From Pseudorhodobacter sp. PARRP1 (GTDB lineage: Bacteria > Pseudomonadota > Alphaproteobacteria > Rhodobacterales > Rhodobacteraceae), in contig NKIU01000003.1 of assembly GCA_002256245.1 (NCBI GenBank), forward strand, positions 536,614-600,613: a DNA stretch of 64,000 nucleotides, given 5' to 3'. The notes beneath the pieces are model-generated. The model was not told where the DNA came from and searched no databases. It was given only the letters and a program-made list of their open reading frames with translations. This document shows positions 8,313 through 17,196 of the stretch, one piece after another. Position 1 is the stretch's first letter. Every line of letters starts with the position of its first letter. A program made the translations under genes and the position numbers.

Positions 8313-9860
8313 CTAGGGTTTTTGCAGCCGGTAGGCGGCGTCGGCTGTCAGCATTTGCCACGCGCCTTCGCTGCCATCGGGCCAGATCACCCGCACCTCG
8401 GCCTGCTGCTGATCGCCCAGACCGAAATGCACCGCGCCAAGGTTGCCGCCCGCTTGACCGCCGCCGATGGTGATCTCGCGGCGTTGGGTGTGGCCGTGCA
8501 TCTTCACCTCGACCCAAGCGCCGATGGCATCGGTGTTGGGGGCGGGCTGGGTCAGGGTCAGGGTCAGCCAGTGGTTCGCGCTTTTGGTGGTGTTGCGCCA
8601 GATTTGCACAGGTTCGCGGCGGTTGACCACGACCAGATCCATCAGGCCATCGGCGTTCAGATCGGCAAGGGCTGCGCCGCGCGACAGGCCGGTGGCGGCC
8701 ACACCGGCGCGGTCGCCTGCTTCCTGAAACGTGCCGTCGGGGCGTTGCAGCAGCAGGTTGTTGGGGTCTTTCAGGGCGAAATCGGGCATCGCATCGACGT
8801 TGCCCTTGGCGATGAACAGATCAGCAAGGCCGTCGTTGTTCACATCCTCAAACTGGGCATGCCAGCCGGTGGAGGGGTTCAGATCGGTGCCGGTATAGGG
8901 GCGCTGTGCGATGGCGCCTTTGGCGAAAGCCACATCCTTGAAGGTGGCGGATTTGGTTTCGGGATTGGCCATGGTTTGCAGCTTGTTATCGGCCATCGAG
9001 GTTACGAAATACTCAGGGTAGCCGTCGAAATTCAGATCATAACTGGCAAGGCCCATGCCCCAGATGCGCAGGCGTTTCCAGCCCTCGGCCTCGGTGTATA
9101 GCCGTGGGTCTTGCCCCGGTTCGACGTGCCAGAGTTGTTCCTGACCGCCCTTGTAATACTCGCGGTCGTTGGCCACGCGCAGGGAGGGGGTGCCAGAGCG
9201 GTTCCAGTCGGAAAACAGCATGGAAAGCGCGCAAAAGCTGGGTTTCAAGGGCGTGGGCGCGGCGAATTTATCGCCATCGGGGCGGTGCAGCCAGTTGTCG
9301 GTGCAAGACCCCCACGGGAACATGTCTTGCGTGACGTCGATATAGTTGCCGATGGCGAGGGTGGGCCAGCTTTGGCCCTTTTCCCATGTGGCTGCGAAGG
9401 CGGCGGACCACGCGTTGCCGCCATCAAGGCCCCAAGCGGCGTTGGCGGGTTCGAACTTGCAGTTGCCAAGGCCGCGCATCACCTGGTTTTCGCCCTGCCG
9501 CAGCAGGACGATGTCGGGGACGCCGTCGCTGTCGATGTCGATGGGGTAGGCGCCGAGGACGCCGGTCTGCTCGACCCCGCTTTGCGCCTCGGTGAAGGCC
9601 AGATCGCCGCCGGGCGTGCTTTGGTTGACGAACAGTTTCGCCGGATTGGTGCCGCCTGCGATGATCAGATCGGGGCGGGCATCGGCGTTGCAGTCGAAGG
9701 TTGAAACCCCGCCGCCGACCATATATTCCCAATCGCCCGCGTAGATCTGGCGCACGCCTGCGGTGGCGGTTTGTTCGGTGAAGCTGGGCACCAAGGGGGC
9801 GGCGGTTTCGGCCACGGCTGCCGCAGGCAACAGCAAAAGGCCAAGGGCGAGGTATTTCAT
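8313..9860 (-). CDS. Exported CRTAC1-like protein (FG-GAP/VCBS repeats plus ASPIC/UnbV domain)
   Basis: 515 residues with a signal peptide (MKYLALGLLLLPAAAVAETA). The body carries repeated Ca2+-binding integrin-like loops of the form D-x-N/D-x-D-G (DCNADARPD, DIDSDGVPD, DLNFDGYPE, DVNNDGLAD, DLNADGLMD) that suggest a beta-propeller. The C-terminal about 90 residues form an ASPIC/UnbV domain (NHWLTLTL through HFGLGDQQ). It acts in the periplasm or outside; the exact function is unknown. It lies 3 bp after a vanadium haloperoxidase-like gene on the same strand, so the two are an operon. Such pairing suggests a carbohydrate- or Ca2+-binding partner for the enzyme, but that is inference. Confidence 0.85.
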   Translation of the reverse strand: MKYLALGLLLLPAAAVAETAAPLVPSFTEQTATAGVRQIYAGDWEYMVGGGVSTFDCNADARPDLIIAGGTNPAKLFVNQSTPGGDLAFTEAQSGVEQTGVLGAYPIDIDSDGVPDIVLLRQGENQVMRGLGNCKFEPANAAWGLDGGNAWSAAFAATWEKGQSWPTLAIGNYIDVTQDMFPWGSCTDNWLHRPDGDKFAAPTPLKPSFCALSMLFSDWNRSGTPSLRVANDREYYKGGQEQLWHVEPGQDPRLYTEAEGWKRLRIWGMGLASYDLNFDGYPEYFVTSMADNKLQTMANPETKSATFKDVAFAKGAIAQRPYTGTDLNPSTGWHAQFEDVNNDGLADLFIAKGNVDAMPDFALKDPNNLLLQRPDGTFQEAGDRAGVAATGLSRGAALADLNADGLMDLVVVNRREPVQIWRNTTKSANHWLTLTLTQPAPNTDAIGAWVEVKMHGHTQRREITIGGGQAGGNLGAVHFGLGDQQQAEVRVIWPDGSEGAWQMLTADAAYRLQKP

Positions 9861-9863
9861 CTC

Positions 9864-11162
9864 TTACGCCAGCGTTTTCAAGGCGTTGATATAGCTTCCA
9901 ACTTCGGCCCCTTGGCGCAGACCGTTTTCGTTGGCGGCGCGAAAGTGGATGCCGCCGTAAAGCCGCGAGATTGCGGCCTCTTGGGCGGCGGCGTTGAAAT
10001 CGGCGTAGTGGCGCGGCGCAATACCATCGTCGGCGTGGGTGGCGTCGTCAAAGGCGAAGCCTTGGCCAAACACCTGCGCCAGCACGCTTGCCGCCGCACC
10101 CGATTGGGTGGAATGGCCCGAGGGATACTCGGCAAACGGCGGCGTGATCAGCAACGGCTCCCATGTCTTGTCGATCACCCGCTTGATGTAAGTGACGGGG
10201 CGCAGGCGGTTGTAGTGAATCTTGTCGCTCCAGCAGGCGATGAAGGCGTCGTTGATGCCCATGCCAAGGCGCGCCAAAGCGTCGGCTGCGTGCAGCGCAT
10301 CGGTGCCGTCGCGGTGCAGGATTTGCAGGGTGATCGACACCCAATGGCCGGGCGGAGTGGGCGACAGCATCGGATCATCCGACCAGAACCGGGCGATGGC
10401 CTTTTGATCGTCGGTCAGGGTTTTTGATGTCTCATAAACCTCGATCGCCTGTTTGTAGAATTCGGAGGCGGGGTCTTCGGAATAGGCGGGCGGATCGCCT
10501 GCGGGGCAGGGCGCACCGACGGGCATCGCGAAGGGGCGGTTGGTGCCCCATTCGGGCAGCAAGGGCGCTTGTTGCTGCACGATCAGGCTGGTCGGCACCC
10601 AGTATTCCGGGCCCTTTTGCAATGTCCATTGCATCGGGAAGCCCATGTTCTGCACATCATGGCCGCCATCGGATTTGCTGTAGTCTTCAATGTGTTGGGC
10701 GACGGCGAGACCGTAAGCGGCAGAGCGGGCGGCAATGTCATCGGCCACGCCCTGCGATAGTTTCGCGCCCAGTTTATCGCGCATCGCGGCCATGGCGCGC
10801 TGGCCGGTGGGGCCGGTGTTGCCAAAGAAGGTCTCGACTGCTTCGGACAGCACGGCGTGCAGGACAAGGGATTCATCGTAAGCGCCCGCGGGGCGGGGTG
10901 GCAGCGCGGTCAGGCCGTTGATCTGGCCTGCAAGGCTGCGGGCATTGGTTGCCGAGGCGAGCGACTCGTAAGCCGCGATGCCCATGTAGCCAAAGGCGCG
11001 GGCGGCGACGGGGGGCGAGTAGGTGGCGGTGTGGCGCACAAGTTCCAGCACCAGTTTATACCATGTCAGCAGGGTATCGCTGGGGGTGGTGGCCGCATGC
11101 AGGGGCAGGCTGGGCAAGGCAAACGCGGCCCCGGTCAAGGCAAGGAATTGGCGGCGGTGCAT
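9864..11162 (-). CDS. Vanadium-dependent haloperoxidase / PAP2-like exported enzyme with Tat-type leader
   Basis: 432 residues from the ATG at 11162, chosen because AGGAG sits 7 bases upstream and the protein then begins with a twin-Arg leader (MHRRQFLALTGAAFALP). The vanadate/phosphate-binding signature is complete: Lys314 and Arg321 in K-x6-RP, PSGHS (347-351), and SR-x5-H (399-406). This is the shared active site of vanadium haloperoxidases and type-2 acid phosphatases. Length and insertions fit the bacterial haloperoxidase-like group better than small PAP2 phosphatases. If a true haloperoxidase it would oxidise halides with H2O2 in the periplasm after folded export with its cofactor. Halide specificity, or phosphatase activity, cannot be read from sequence. 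Confidence 0.85.
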   Translation of the reverse strand: MHRRQFLALTGAAFALPSLPLHAATTPSDTLLTWYKLVLELVRHTATYSPPVAARAFGYMGIAAYESLASATNARSLAGQINGLTALPPRPAGAYDESLVLHAVLSEAVETFFGNTGPTGQRAMAAMRDKLGAKLSQGVADDIAARSAAYGLAVAQHIEDYSKSDGGHDVQNMGFPMQWTLQKGPEYWVPTSLIVQQQAPLLPEWGTNRPFAMPVGAPCPAGDPPAYSEDPASEFYKQAIEVYETSKTLTDDQKAIARFWSDDPMLSPTPPGHWVSITLQILHRDGTDALHAADALARLGMGINDAFIACWSDKIHYNRLRPVTYIKRVIDKTWEPLLITPPFAEYPSGHSTQSGAAASVLAQVFGQGFAFDDATHADDGIAPRHYADFNAAAQEAAISRLYGGIHFRAANENGLRQGAEVGSYINALKTLA

Positions 11163-11193
11163 GGCGGCTCCTGCTTGGGAGGTTTTGGACAAA

Positions 11194-11217
11194 GGGCGCG
11201 CGGTTGCCCGCGCGCCC
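11194..11217 (-). terminator. Terminator-like hairpin after xylG
   Basis: A perfect 10-bp GC stem (GGGCGCGCGG / CCGCGCGCCC) with a 4-nt loop lies 6 bp after the xylG stop and reads into TTTGTCC on the minus strand. It separates the xylose operon from the haloperoxidase gene 32 bp further on, which may still receive read-through. Confidence 0.7.
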
Positions 11218-11223
11218 GATGGG

Positions 11224-11991
11224 TTACACCGCTTGCGGTGGTTTCTTGCCCATGATGATCATGCCGAGGATGTCTTCATCGGTGACTTCGCCCACGTTCA
11301 CCGTGCCGACACGCTGGCCGTTTTTCATCACCACGGCGCGGTCACACAGATCCATCACGGCGTGAATATCGTGTTCGATCAGGAAGATACCAAGGCCCTG
11401 CTTTTTCAGCTCTTGAATAAGCTCGGCCACCATCTGGGTTTCTTGCGGGCCCAAGGCGGCGGTCGGCTCGTCCATGATCAGGATTTTGGCGTTGAAATAC
11501 ACCGCGCGGGCGATGGCCACCGATTGGCGCTGACCGCCCGACAACGCACTGACCGGCACGTTGAATTTGCGGAAGTTCGGGTTCAACCGCGCCATGATCT
11601 TGCGGGTTTCAGCCTCCATCGCGGAATCATCCAGAAAGCCGCCCGCGCCGACGATCTCACGCCCCAGAAACAGGTTTGAGGCGGCGTTGAGGTTATCGGC
11701 AAGGGCAAGGGTCTGGTAGATCGTCTCGATGTTATACTCGCGCGCGTCGCGGGGGTTGCTGATCTCGGCCTTGGCACCGTTGATGTAGATCTCGCCCGCA
11801 TCGGCCTTGTAGGCACCCGAGAGGCATTTGATCAGCGTGGATTTTCCCGCACCGTTGTGGCCCAACAGGCCCACGACTTCGCCCGGATGCAGATCAATCG
11901 AGACGTGATCCACGGCCTTGATGCCGCCGAACGCGATGGAGATGTCGCGCATCTCGACCAGAGGCGTTCCATTGTTAGCCATTGCGCACAC
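11224..11991 (-). CDS. xylG: Xylose ABC transporter ATP-binding protein (single ABC domain)
   Basis: 255 residues with one ABC domain: Walker [10 protein letters not shown], signature [14 protein letters not shown], Walker [12 protein letters not shown] and switch His in LIEHD. Unlike YtfR and RhaT in this window, this ATPase has only one nucleotide-binding domain, as found in the alphaproteobacterial xylose/fructose (FrcA/XylG-type) systems; it would work as a homodimer. It follows the permease gene by 3 bp. The ATG at 11991 gives an MCAMANNG start; the Met at codon 4 is an alternative. Confidence 0.88.
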   Translation of the reverse strand: MCAMANNGTPLVEMRDISIAFGGIKAVDHVSIDLHPGEVVGLLGHNGAGKSTLIKCLSGAYKADAGEIYINGAKAEISNPRDAREYNIETIYQTLALADNLNAASNLFLGREIVGAGGFLDDSAMEAETRKIMARLNPNFRKFNVPVSALSGGQRQSVAIARAVYFNAKILIMDEPTAALGPQETQMVAELIQELKKQGLGIFLIEHDIHAVMDLCDRAVVMKNGQRVGTVNVGEVTDEDILGMIIMGKKPPQAV

Positions 11992-11994
11992 TCC

Positions 11995-13320
11995 TCACTT
12001 GATTTTCTTGCGGTAGAGAATGTCGAGATAGACCGCCAGAACCAGCGCCACACCGACCACGATCTTGCGGTAAGACCCGTCGCCAAAGCCGATCAGCACC
12101 ATGCCGGTCTGCAAGGATTGGATCACCAAGGTGCCGATGATCGCGCCGTAGATGGTGCCGACACCGCCCGCAAGCGAGGTGCCGCCGATCACGGCCGAGG
12201 CGATGACGTAAAGTTCCTCAAGATCGCCCAAGGCGTTGGTGGCCGAGGTCAGACGCGCCGAGGCGACAACGGCTGCAAGGCCCGACAGCAGCCCCATCAG
12301 CGCGAAGATCTTGACCGTCATCCATTTGGTGTCGATGCCCGACAGCGCGGCTGCTTCGGGGTTGCCGCCGATGGCAAACACATAGCGGCCAAAGCGGGTG
12401 CGGGTCATCAGGATGGTCATCAGGATGGCGACACCGGCAAGGATCAGCACCGGGATGGCAAAGCCGTGGCTGATGAACAGCTCTTCCGGTGGGGTGGTGA
12501 TGTTGTTGGCGGCGGCGTAGGATTTCACGATGCCGATGGGCCAGGGATAGGAATTGACCACCAGAACCGTGCCCAAAAGCACGCCGCAAGCCAGTGCGGC
12601 CACGGTGGTTTCCGCCCAGACCGGGCGCTTGGAGAAGCCGTGTTTGCTGCGGGCTTTGCGGCCACGATACATCATCAGCAGGATCACCGCGCAGCCGACC
12701 ACGCCGACAATCCAGCTGCCGGTGGAACCGATGGCGCCGTAAGGCCCGCCGCCCAGCAGCGCGAAGGTGGAATCGACGGGCGAGATGGTCTTGCCATCCG
12801 CCACCAGAAACGCCGCACCGCGCCACACCAGCATACCGCCCAGCGTGACGATGAACGACGGGATCGCGCGGTAGGCGGTCAGCCAGCCGTGGAATGCGCC
12901 GATACATGCGCCCAGCACGATGCCGACGATCACGGTGATGATCCAGATCAGCGGATGGCCAAGGCCCAGATACTGCGGCAGGATGTTGACTTGCAGCACG
13001 CCCATGATCATGCCGGTGAAGCCCACGATCGAGCCCACAGAAAGGTCGATGTTGCGGGTGATGATCACCAGCACCATGCCGGTTGCCATGATGCCCGTCA
13101 CGGCGGTTTGCACCGACAGGTTCCACAGGTTGCGGGCTGTCAGAAAGCTGCCGCCGTCTTTGAAGAACACGCCATACAGATGGAAGCCGAACCAGATCAG
13201 CAGCAAAGCGCCGACCATGCCGATCATCCGGGTGTCAAGTTCGGTGTCGCGCACAAAGCGGGCAACGGGCCCGAGTTTTGCATCGCTGCCTTGAGGGGCG
13301 TGGGTGGGGGTGTCTGTCAT
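11995..13320 (-). CDS. xylH: Xylose ABC transporter permease
   Basis: 441 residues from the ATG at 13320; an upstream in-frame start at 13398 would add 26 residues without a better ribosome site. A larger RbsC-type permease with an extra central cytoplasmic/periplasmic insert (about residues 190-280) and about ten to twelve spans, as in XylH. The signature [19 protein letters not shown] lies near residue 85. It is the inner-membrane channel for the XylF-XylG importer and probably acts as a homodimer because no second permease is present. Confidence 0.9.
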   Translation of the reverse strand: MTDTPTHAPQGSDAKLGPVARFVRDTELDTRMIGMVGALLLIWFGFHLYGVFFKDGGSFLTARNLWNLSVQTAVTGIMATGMVLVIITRNIDLSVGSIVGFTGMIMGVLQVNILPQYLGLGHPLIWIITVIVGIVLGACIGAFHGWLTAYRAIPSFIVTLGGMLVWRGAAFLVADGKTISPVDSTFALLGGGPYGAIGSTGSWIVGVVGCAVILLMMYRGRKARSKHGFSKRPVWAETTVAALACGVLLGTVLVVNSYPWPIGIVKSYAAANNITTPPEELFISHGFAIPVLILAGVAILMTILMTRTRFGRYVFAIGGNPEAAALSGIDTKWMTVKIFALMGLLSGLAAVVASARLTSATNALGDLEELYVIASAVIGGTSLAGGVGTIYGAIIGTLVIQSLQTGMVLIGFGDGSYRKIVVGVALVLAVYLDILYRKKIK

Positions 13321-13514
13321 GTCCTCGTCCGGCTTGTGAGAGGGGAAACGCGCATGGCCTGTGGGGCCTTTGACCTGTCCAAATCGGCAAACGGTCACAG
13401 GGATGAGGGGCGCTTTGCGTTAGGGAAAGCCCGACGCCAGCACAAGGCTGACGCCGGACCATTCATTCGGTGCGTGTGCCGACCTGCGCAGGGCAGCTCA
13501 GCCTGCTGTGCCTG

Positions 13515-14540
13515 TTACTGGCAGGCAGCAACGCCTTCCATTGCGCCTTCGCAGGCTTCGGCTTTGCTGATGTGGCCACCATCAATCGCCAGGTTCAGCG
13601 TGTCTTTGGTGATCGCGGTCGGGGTCAGCAGGATCGCGTTCATCTCGACGCCTTTTTCGCCGCCGTTGAACTTGGTCGCACCAGCAATCGCATCAAGGGC
13701 GGTGCCGCCTGCCAAAGCTGCGGCGATTTCGCCAGCGGCTTTGCCAAGTTGACGCGAGTCTTTCCACACCGAAACGGTCTGGGTGCCACGTGCCACACGG
13801 TTGATCGCTGCCAGATCGCCGTCTTGGCCGCCGACCGGAACCACAAGGCCCTGTGCCGACAAAGCTGCCACGACGCCGCCCGCCATACCGTCGTTTTCAG
13901 CCAGAACGGCATCGACAGCGTTGTTGTTGGCGGTCAGGATCTGCTCCATGTTCTTCTGAGCATTTTCCGGCTTCCAGCCATCCGAGTTGGCCTCGCCGAC
14001 GATCTTGATGGTGCCGGCTTTGACAGCATCGCCGATCACTTCTTCCATGCCTTCACGCAGGAAAGCTGCGTTCGGATCGCCGGGGTCGCCCAGAATGATC
14101 GCGAAGTTGCCATCGGGTTTCACCTTGGTGACTTCTTCAGCGATGATCTTGCCAACGCCTTTGTTGTCGAAGGTCAGATAGAAGGTGCGCGCATCTTCGA
14201 TCAGACGGTCGTAGCCGACAACCGGAATGCCTTCAGCAGCGGCCTTTTCAATGGCCGGACCGATGGCGTCTTTGTCCCAGGCGTTGATGATCAGCGCGTT
14301 CGCGCCCTGTGCAATCAGCGCGTCCACGTCGGACAACTGCTTTTCAGCCGAGGACTGAGCATCTGCCGAGATATACTCGTCGCCTGCCGCTTCAATGGCG
14401 GCTTTCATGGCGGCTTCGTCGATCTTCCAACGCTCTTCCTGGAAGCTGGCCCAAGACACGCCAATTTTTTTGCCTTCTGCCAAAGCAGCCGACGAGAAAC
14501 CTGCTGCGGCGATGACCGCAAGCATAATGACCTTACGCAT
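13515..14540 (-). CDS. xylF: D-xylose-binding periplasmic protein
   Basis: 341 residues with a signal peptide cleaved near Ala-Leu-Ala (about residue 21). The mature protein matches XylF: KKIGVSWASFQEERWKID at the N-terminus, then IINAWDKDAI, VGYDRLI and VLAENDGMAGG, the segments that line the xylose pocket in the family. It delivers xylose to XylH. It is the first gene of the minus-strand operon, divergent from a ROK regulator, with candidate operators in the 213-bp intergenic region. The start follows GGGAGGATAAAA. Confidence 0.93.
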   Translation of the reverse strand: MRKVIMLAVIAAAGFSSAALAEGKKIGVSWASFQEERWKIDEAAMKAAIEAAGDEYISADAQSSAEKQLSDVDALIAQGANALIINAWDKDAIGPAIEKAAAEGIPVVGYDRLIEDARTFYLTFDNKGVGKIIAEEVTKVKPDGNFAIILGDPGDPNAAFLREGMEEVIGDAVKAGTIKIVGEANSDGWKPENAQKNMEQILTANNNAVDAVLAENDGMAGGVVAALSAQGLVVPVGGQDGDLAAINRVARGTQTVSVWKDSRQLGKAAGEIAAALAGGTALDAIAGATKFNGGEKGVEMNAILLTPTAITKDTLNLAIDGGHISKAEACEGAMEGVAACQ

Positions 14541-14665
14541 TTTTATCCTCCCTATGGATTCGGCCAGCGTATGACCTGTTCCGCAGATTCGCCAGAACTG
14601 GCGGAAAATTGCCGCGAATAAATTCAGTTGTCAAAATAAAACTGATGCGCGAGAACAAGAGAGCT

Positions 14666-14698
14666 AGAATTTCTTGCAAATTCTCGCTGCATTGCAGC
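14666..14698. promoter_or_regulatory. Candidate ROK/XylR operators between xylF and the regulator gene
   Basis: Two perfect inverted repeats lie side by side: AGAATTT-CTTGC-AAATTCT (14666-14684, 7-bp arms) and GCTGCA-T-TGCAGC (14686-14698, 6-bp arms). They sit in the AT-rich divergent intergenic region about 130 bp from xylF and 60 bp from the ROK gene. Position and symmetry fit operators for the ROK regulator; no experimental consensus is applied here. Confidence 0.5.
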
Positions 14699-14753
14699 AA
14701 TAAAAGCTTGTGTAAGAACAAACCTGCCGGTTTTTTATTCGGGGATCAAATAA

Positions 14754-16031
14754 ATGCCAGGTTTTGGCGCGGCGGATGAGGCAGAAATGGGGACGCGCGG
14801 CTGTGGCCCGCTGATTCCCCCCTTGTCCGAATCGATGCGCCCGCTGCGCCAGCAGGTGTTTGAGAGGGTGCGCGCCTCGGGGTTGATCCCGCGGGTGCAG
14901 GTGGCCAAGGATCTGGGGGTTTCCCCGGCCTCGGTGACGACGATCACTTCGGAGTTGATCGAGGCGGGGCTGATCGAGGAGGTCAGTGCGCCGCGCGATC
15001 CTGAATTGGGGCGGGGGCGGCCTGCGGTGGCGCTGGGGGTGCGCGCACAGGCGCATATGGTGGCGGGTATGAAGATGTCTGACCGCGAACATTCGGCGGT
15101 GATCGTCGATTTCGCGGGCAATCTGCTGGCCAATGAGGTGGTGCCGCGCCGGCCGGGGCCGATGCCGCTTGCGGAAATGCTGGATGCGATGGCCTTGCTG
15201 CTGGACCGCGTTTGCGACAACGCAGGCATCGCGCGTGCGGCTTTGTCGGGCGTCGGGGTGGGGCTGCCGGGGTTTGTCGATCAGGCCGAGGGCGTGGTGC
15301 TGTGGTCCTCGACGCTGACCGAGCGTGCGGTGCCCTTGGCCGAGGCCGCACAGGCGCGGCTTGGCCTGCCTGTCAGCATCGACAACGATGCCAATCTGGT
15401 GGCCTTGGCCGAGTTGTGGTTTGGCGCGGGCCGCAGTCTGGCAGATTTCGCGGTGGTGACGTTCGAGCACGGCGTCGGAATGGGTTTTGTGATGAACCAC
15501 AAGATCTATCGTGGCTCGCAGCGATTGGGGATGGAGTTGGGACATACCAAGGTGCAACTGGATGGGGCGCTGTGTCGCTGCGGTCAGCGCGGCTGTCTGG
15601 AAGCCTATGTCGCCGACTATGCCTTGGCGCGCGAGGCCACCACGGCGCTGAATTGGGGGCACCGCGAGGGGCAGTCGATCTCGGTGCTGCTGGAAAGCCT
15701 GTATGAGCACGCGCAATCGGGCGATGCCACCGCGCGCAGCATTTTCCGCCGTGCCGGGCGCTATCTGGCGGTGGGGTTGGCGAATGTGGTCAACCTGTTC
15801 GACCCCGCGCTGATCATCCTGTCGGGCGAGCGGTTGAAGTTCGACTATCTTTATGCCGCCGAGACTTTGGCTGAGATGGACAATCTGGTGATCAACACCG
15901 GGCGGCCGCGCCCGCCCATAGAAATCCACGCCTGGGGGGATCTGCTGTGGGCGCATGGCGCGGCGGCGCTGGCGCTGTCGGCGGTGACAGAACGGATTCT
16001 GATGGCCCCGCGCGAGATGGCCGCGCAGTAG
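14754..16031 (+). CDS. xylR: ROK-family transcriptional regulator, XylR-type
   Basis: 425 residues. The N-terminal winged helix (about residues 30-75, with VQVAKDLGVSPASVTTITSE) binds DNA, and the C-terminal ROK sugar-kinase-like domain has the zinc motif C-R-C-G-Q-R-G-C (about 275-282) followed by LEAY. ROK repressors of this size next to xylFGH usually respond to xylose. Divergent placement from xylF supports control of that operon and itself. The ATG at 14754 is used; ATGs at codons 12 and 28 are alternatives. A strong bidirectional hairpin follows the stop. Confidence 0.85.
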   Translation: MPGFGAADEAEMGTRGCGPLIPPLSESMRPLRQQVFERVRASGLIPRVQVAKDLGVSPASVTTITSELIEAGLIEEVSAPRDPELGRGRPAVALGVRAQAHMVAGMKMSDREHSAVIVDFAGNLLANEVVPRRPGPMPLAEMLDAMALLLDRVCDNAGIARAALSGVGVGLPGFVDQAEGVVLWSSTLTERAVPLAEAAQARLGLPVSIDNDANLVALAELWFGAGRSLADFAVVTFEHGVGMGFVMNHKIYRGSQRLGMELGHTKVQLDGALCRCGQRGCLEAYVADYALAREATTALNWGHREGQSISVLLESLYEHAQSGDATARSIFRRAGRYLAVGLANVVNLFDPALIILSGERLKFDYLYAAETLAEMDNLVINTGRPRPPIEIHAWGDLLWAHGAAALALSAVTERILMAPREMAAQ

Positions 16032-16056
16032 GGCCGCGCATGAAGCCCCGCATGAA

Positions 16057-16083
16057 AAAGGCAGGCCACGATGGCCTGCCTTT
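16057..16083. terminator. Bidirectional terminator between the ROK gene and a micropeptide gene
   Basis: A perfect 11-bp stem (AAAGGCAGGCC / GGCCTGCCTTT) with a 5-nt loop is flanked by A-run and T-run, so it can act on both strands. The two genes converge on it. Confidence 0.85.
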
Positions 16084-16112
16084 GTCGAACGGTTGTGGAC
16101 GCTGTGGTTCGG

Positions 16113-16271
16113 CTATTCGGTGGTTTGGGCCGAAACGCCTGCGTTGCGGCTGGAGAGGCTGCCCTCGGGGGCGAAGATGATCGCCATCACACCAAGGTAG
16201 GCCAGACCAAACACCACTAAAGCAACATAAGTGGCGCGCCGTGTCGGGCGCTGTGACAACATTTGTGACAT
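16113..16271 (-). CDS. Small single-span membrane protein (52 aa), function unknown
   Basis: A short frame on the minus strand encodes 52 residues: a basic N-terminus (SQRPTRRATY), one hydrophobic segment (VALVVFGLAYLGVMAIIF, about residues 16-33), then a polar tail ending at TAG. AGGA lies 8 bases before the ATG. The basic-then-hydrophobic order predicts an N-in/C-out single-pass protein. It ends shortly before a bidirectional terminator shared with the ROK gene, as expected for a transcribed gene. No family is recognised; such micropeptides are often missed. Confidence 0.6.
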   Translation of the reverse strand: MSQMLSQRPTRRATYVALVVFGLAYLGVMAIIFAPEGSLSSRNAGVSAQTTE

Positions 16272-16559
16272 ATGAGCATCCTGTGCAGCTTTGGATGGAT
16301 CGTGTCATCACGGTATCAAGCTTTTGTGAGTCGCGAAAGGATTATTAATCTACCAAATATATCGTGATTGATTCGGCTGCGGTCAAAGCGGGATTTCGCA
16401 AGAATTTCTGGGGTTTCGGCACCGCACAGGCATCGGCGGTTGTCAGCCTGTGGCGCTAACGGGCGGCTGGCGCAGGCGCGGCGGCATCTGTGTCAAGATT
16501 TTTCGCAATCGCCGTTCGCGCGGATTGATTCCTTTTTGCGCGCCAGTTAGGTCTTGGAC

Positions 16560-17024
16560 ATGATTACACAAAAGATGAAATATGCCTTGAAGGCGCTGTT
16601 GGTGCTGGCGGATGCGGCGGCACAACCCGCGCCGGAAGCCTTGACGATCGAAGCGATCGCCAAACGCTCGGGCACGCCGAAGCGGTTTCTTGAGCATATT
16701 TTGCTGGAAGTGCGCAACGCGGGCATCATCGCCTCGACCCGCGGGCGGTCGGGCGGGTATCAGTTGATCAAACCCCCGGCAGAGATTTCGATCTCGGAAC
16801 TGCTGCGGCTGATCGACGGGCCGATTGCCCCGTTGCCGTGCCTGTCGCGCCGCGCCTATCAGCGCTGCGAGGATTGCGTTGATGAGGAAAGCTGCCGCAT
16901 CCGCAAGGTGTTTGCCGATATCTTCTGGTCTTACCTGCTGCTGATTGAATCGCTGACCTTGGCGGATATGCTGCGCTCGGGGGCTGTGGCGGCACAGGTG
17001 TTGACGGAACCGCTGGCGTCCTGA
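16560..17024 (+). CDS. Rrf2-family transcriptional regulator with Cys cluster
   Basis: 154 residues from the ATG at 16560. An in-frame TTG at 16554 leaves only 2 bases after the AGG ribosome site, so the ATG, with 8 bases, is preferred. The N-terminal winged helix (KMKYALKALLVLA; TIEAIAKRSGTPKRFLEHIL; GRSGGYQL) is typical Rrf2. Cysteines at 94, 103, 106 and 112 lie in the loop where IscR/NsrR/RirA bind an iron-sulfur cluster, so a cluster- or thiol-based sensor is likely, although spacing differs from IscR. The target is unknown. A large palindromic repeat follows. Confidence 0.85.
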   Translation: MITQKMKYALKALLVLADAAAQPAPEALTIEAIAKRSGTPKRFLEHILLEVRNAGIIASTRGRSGGYQLIKPPAEISISELLRLIDGPIAPLPCLSRRAYQRCEDCVDEESCRIRKVFADIFWSYLLLIESLTLADMLRSGAVAAQVLTEPLAS

Positions 17025-17108
17025 GTTTCCAGATCAAGATTTTGCGTCCCGCTCCAGCGGCCTCGCCCCTTCGGGTCTTGGCCGCTGCTTTGGTGGATCC
17101 TCTCTGTC

Positions 17109-17168
17109 TAAATATCCCCGCCGGAGGCATCTGCGGCTTATGTCGGATGCCTCCGGCGGGGATATTTA
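17109..17168. repeat. Intergenic palindromic repeat, copy 1 (23-bp perfect arms)
   Basis: Arms 17109-17131 and 17146-17168 are exact reverse complements around a 14-nt loop. The core CCTCCGGCGGGGATATTT recurs at 29203-29294 in the same window and in part at 56230-56246 and 57794-57812. It lies between convergent genes and can serve as a bidirectional terminator. Confidence 0.85.
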
Positions 17169-17196
17169 AGAACGGATGAAACCACGAGGGCGGCGC

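Noticed and set aside
11857..13752. Very long open frame (631 codons) on the plus strand over xylG/xylH
   Set aside because: It is antisense to well-supported ABC transporter genes, has His/Asp-rich composition typical of reverse-frame shadows in GC-rich DNA, and no ribosome site.
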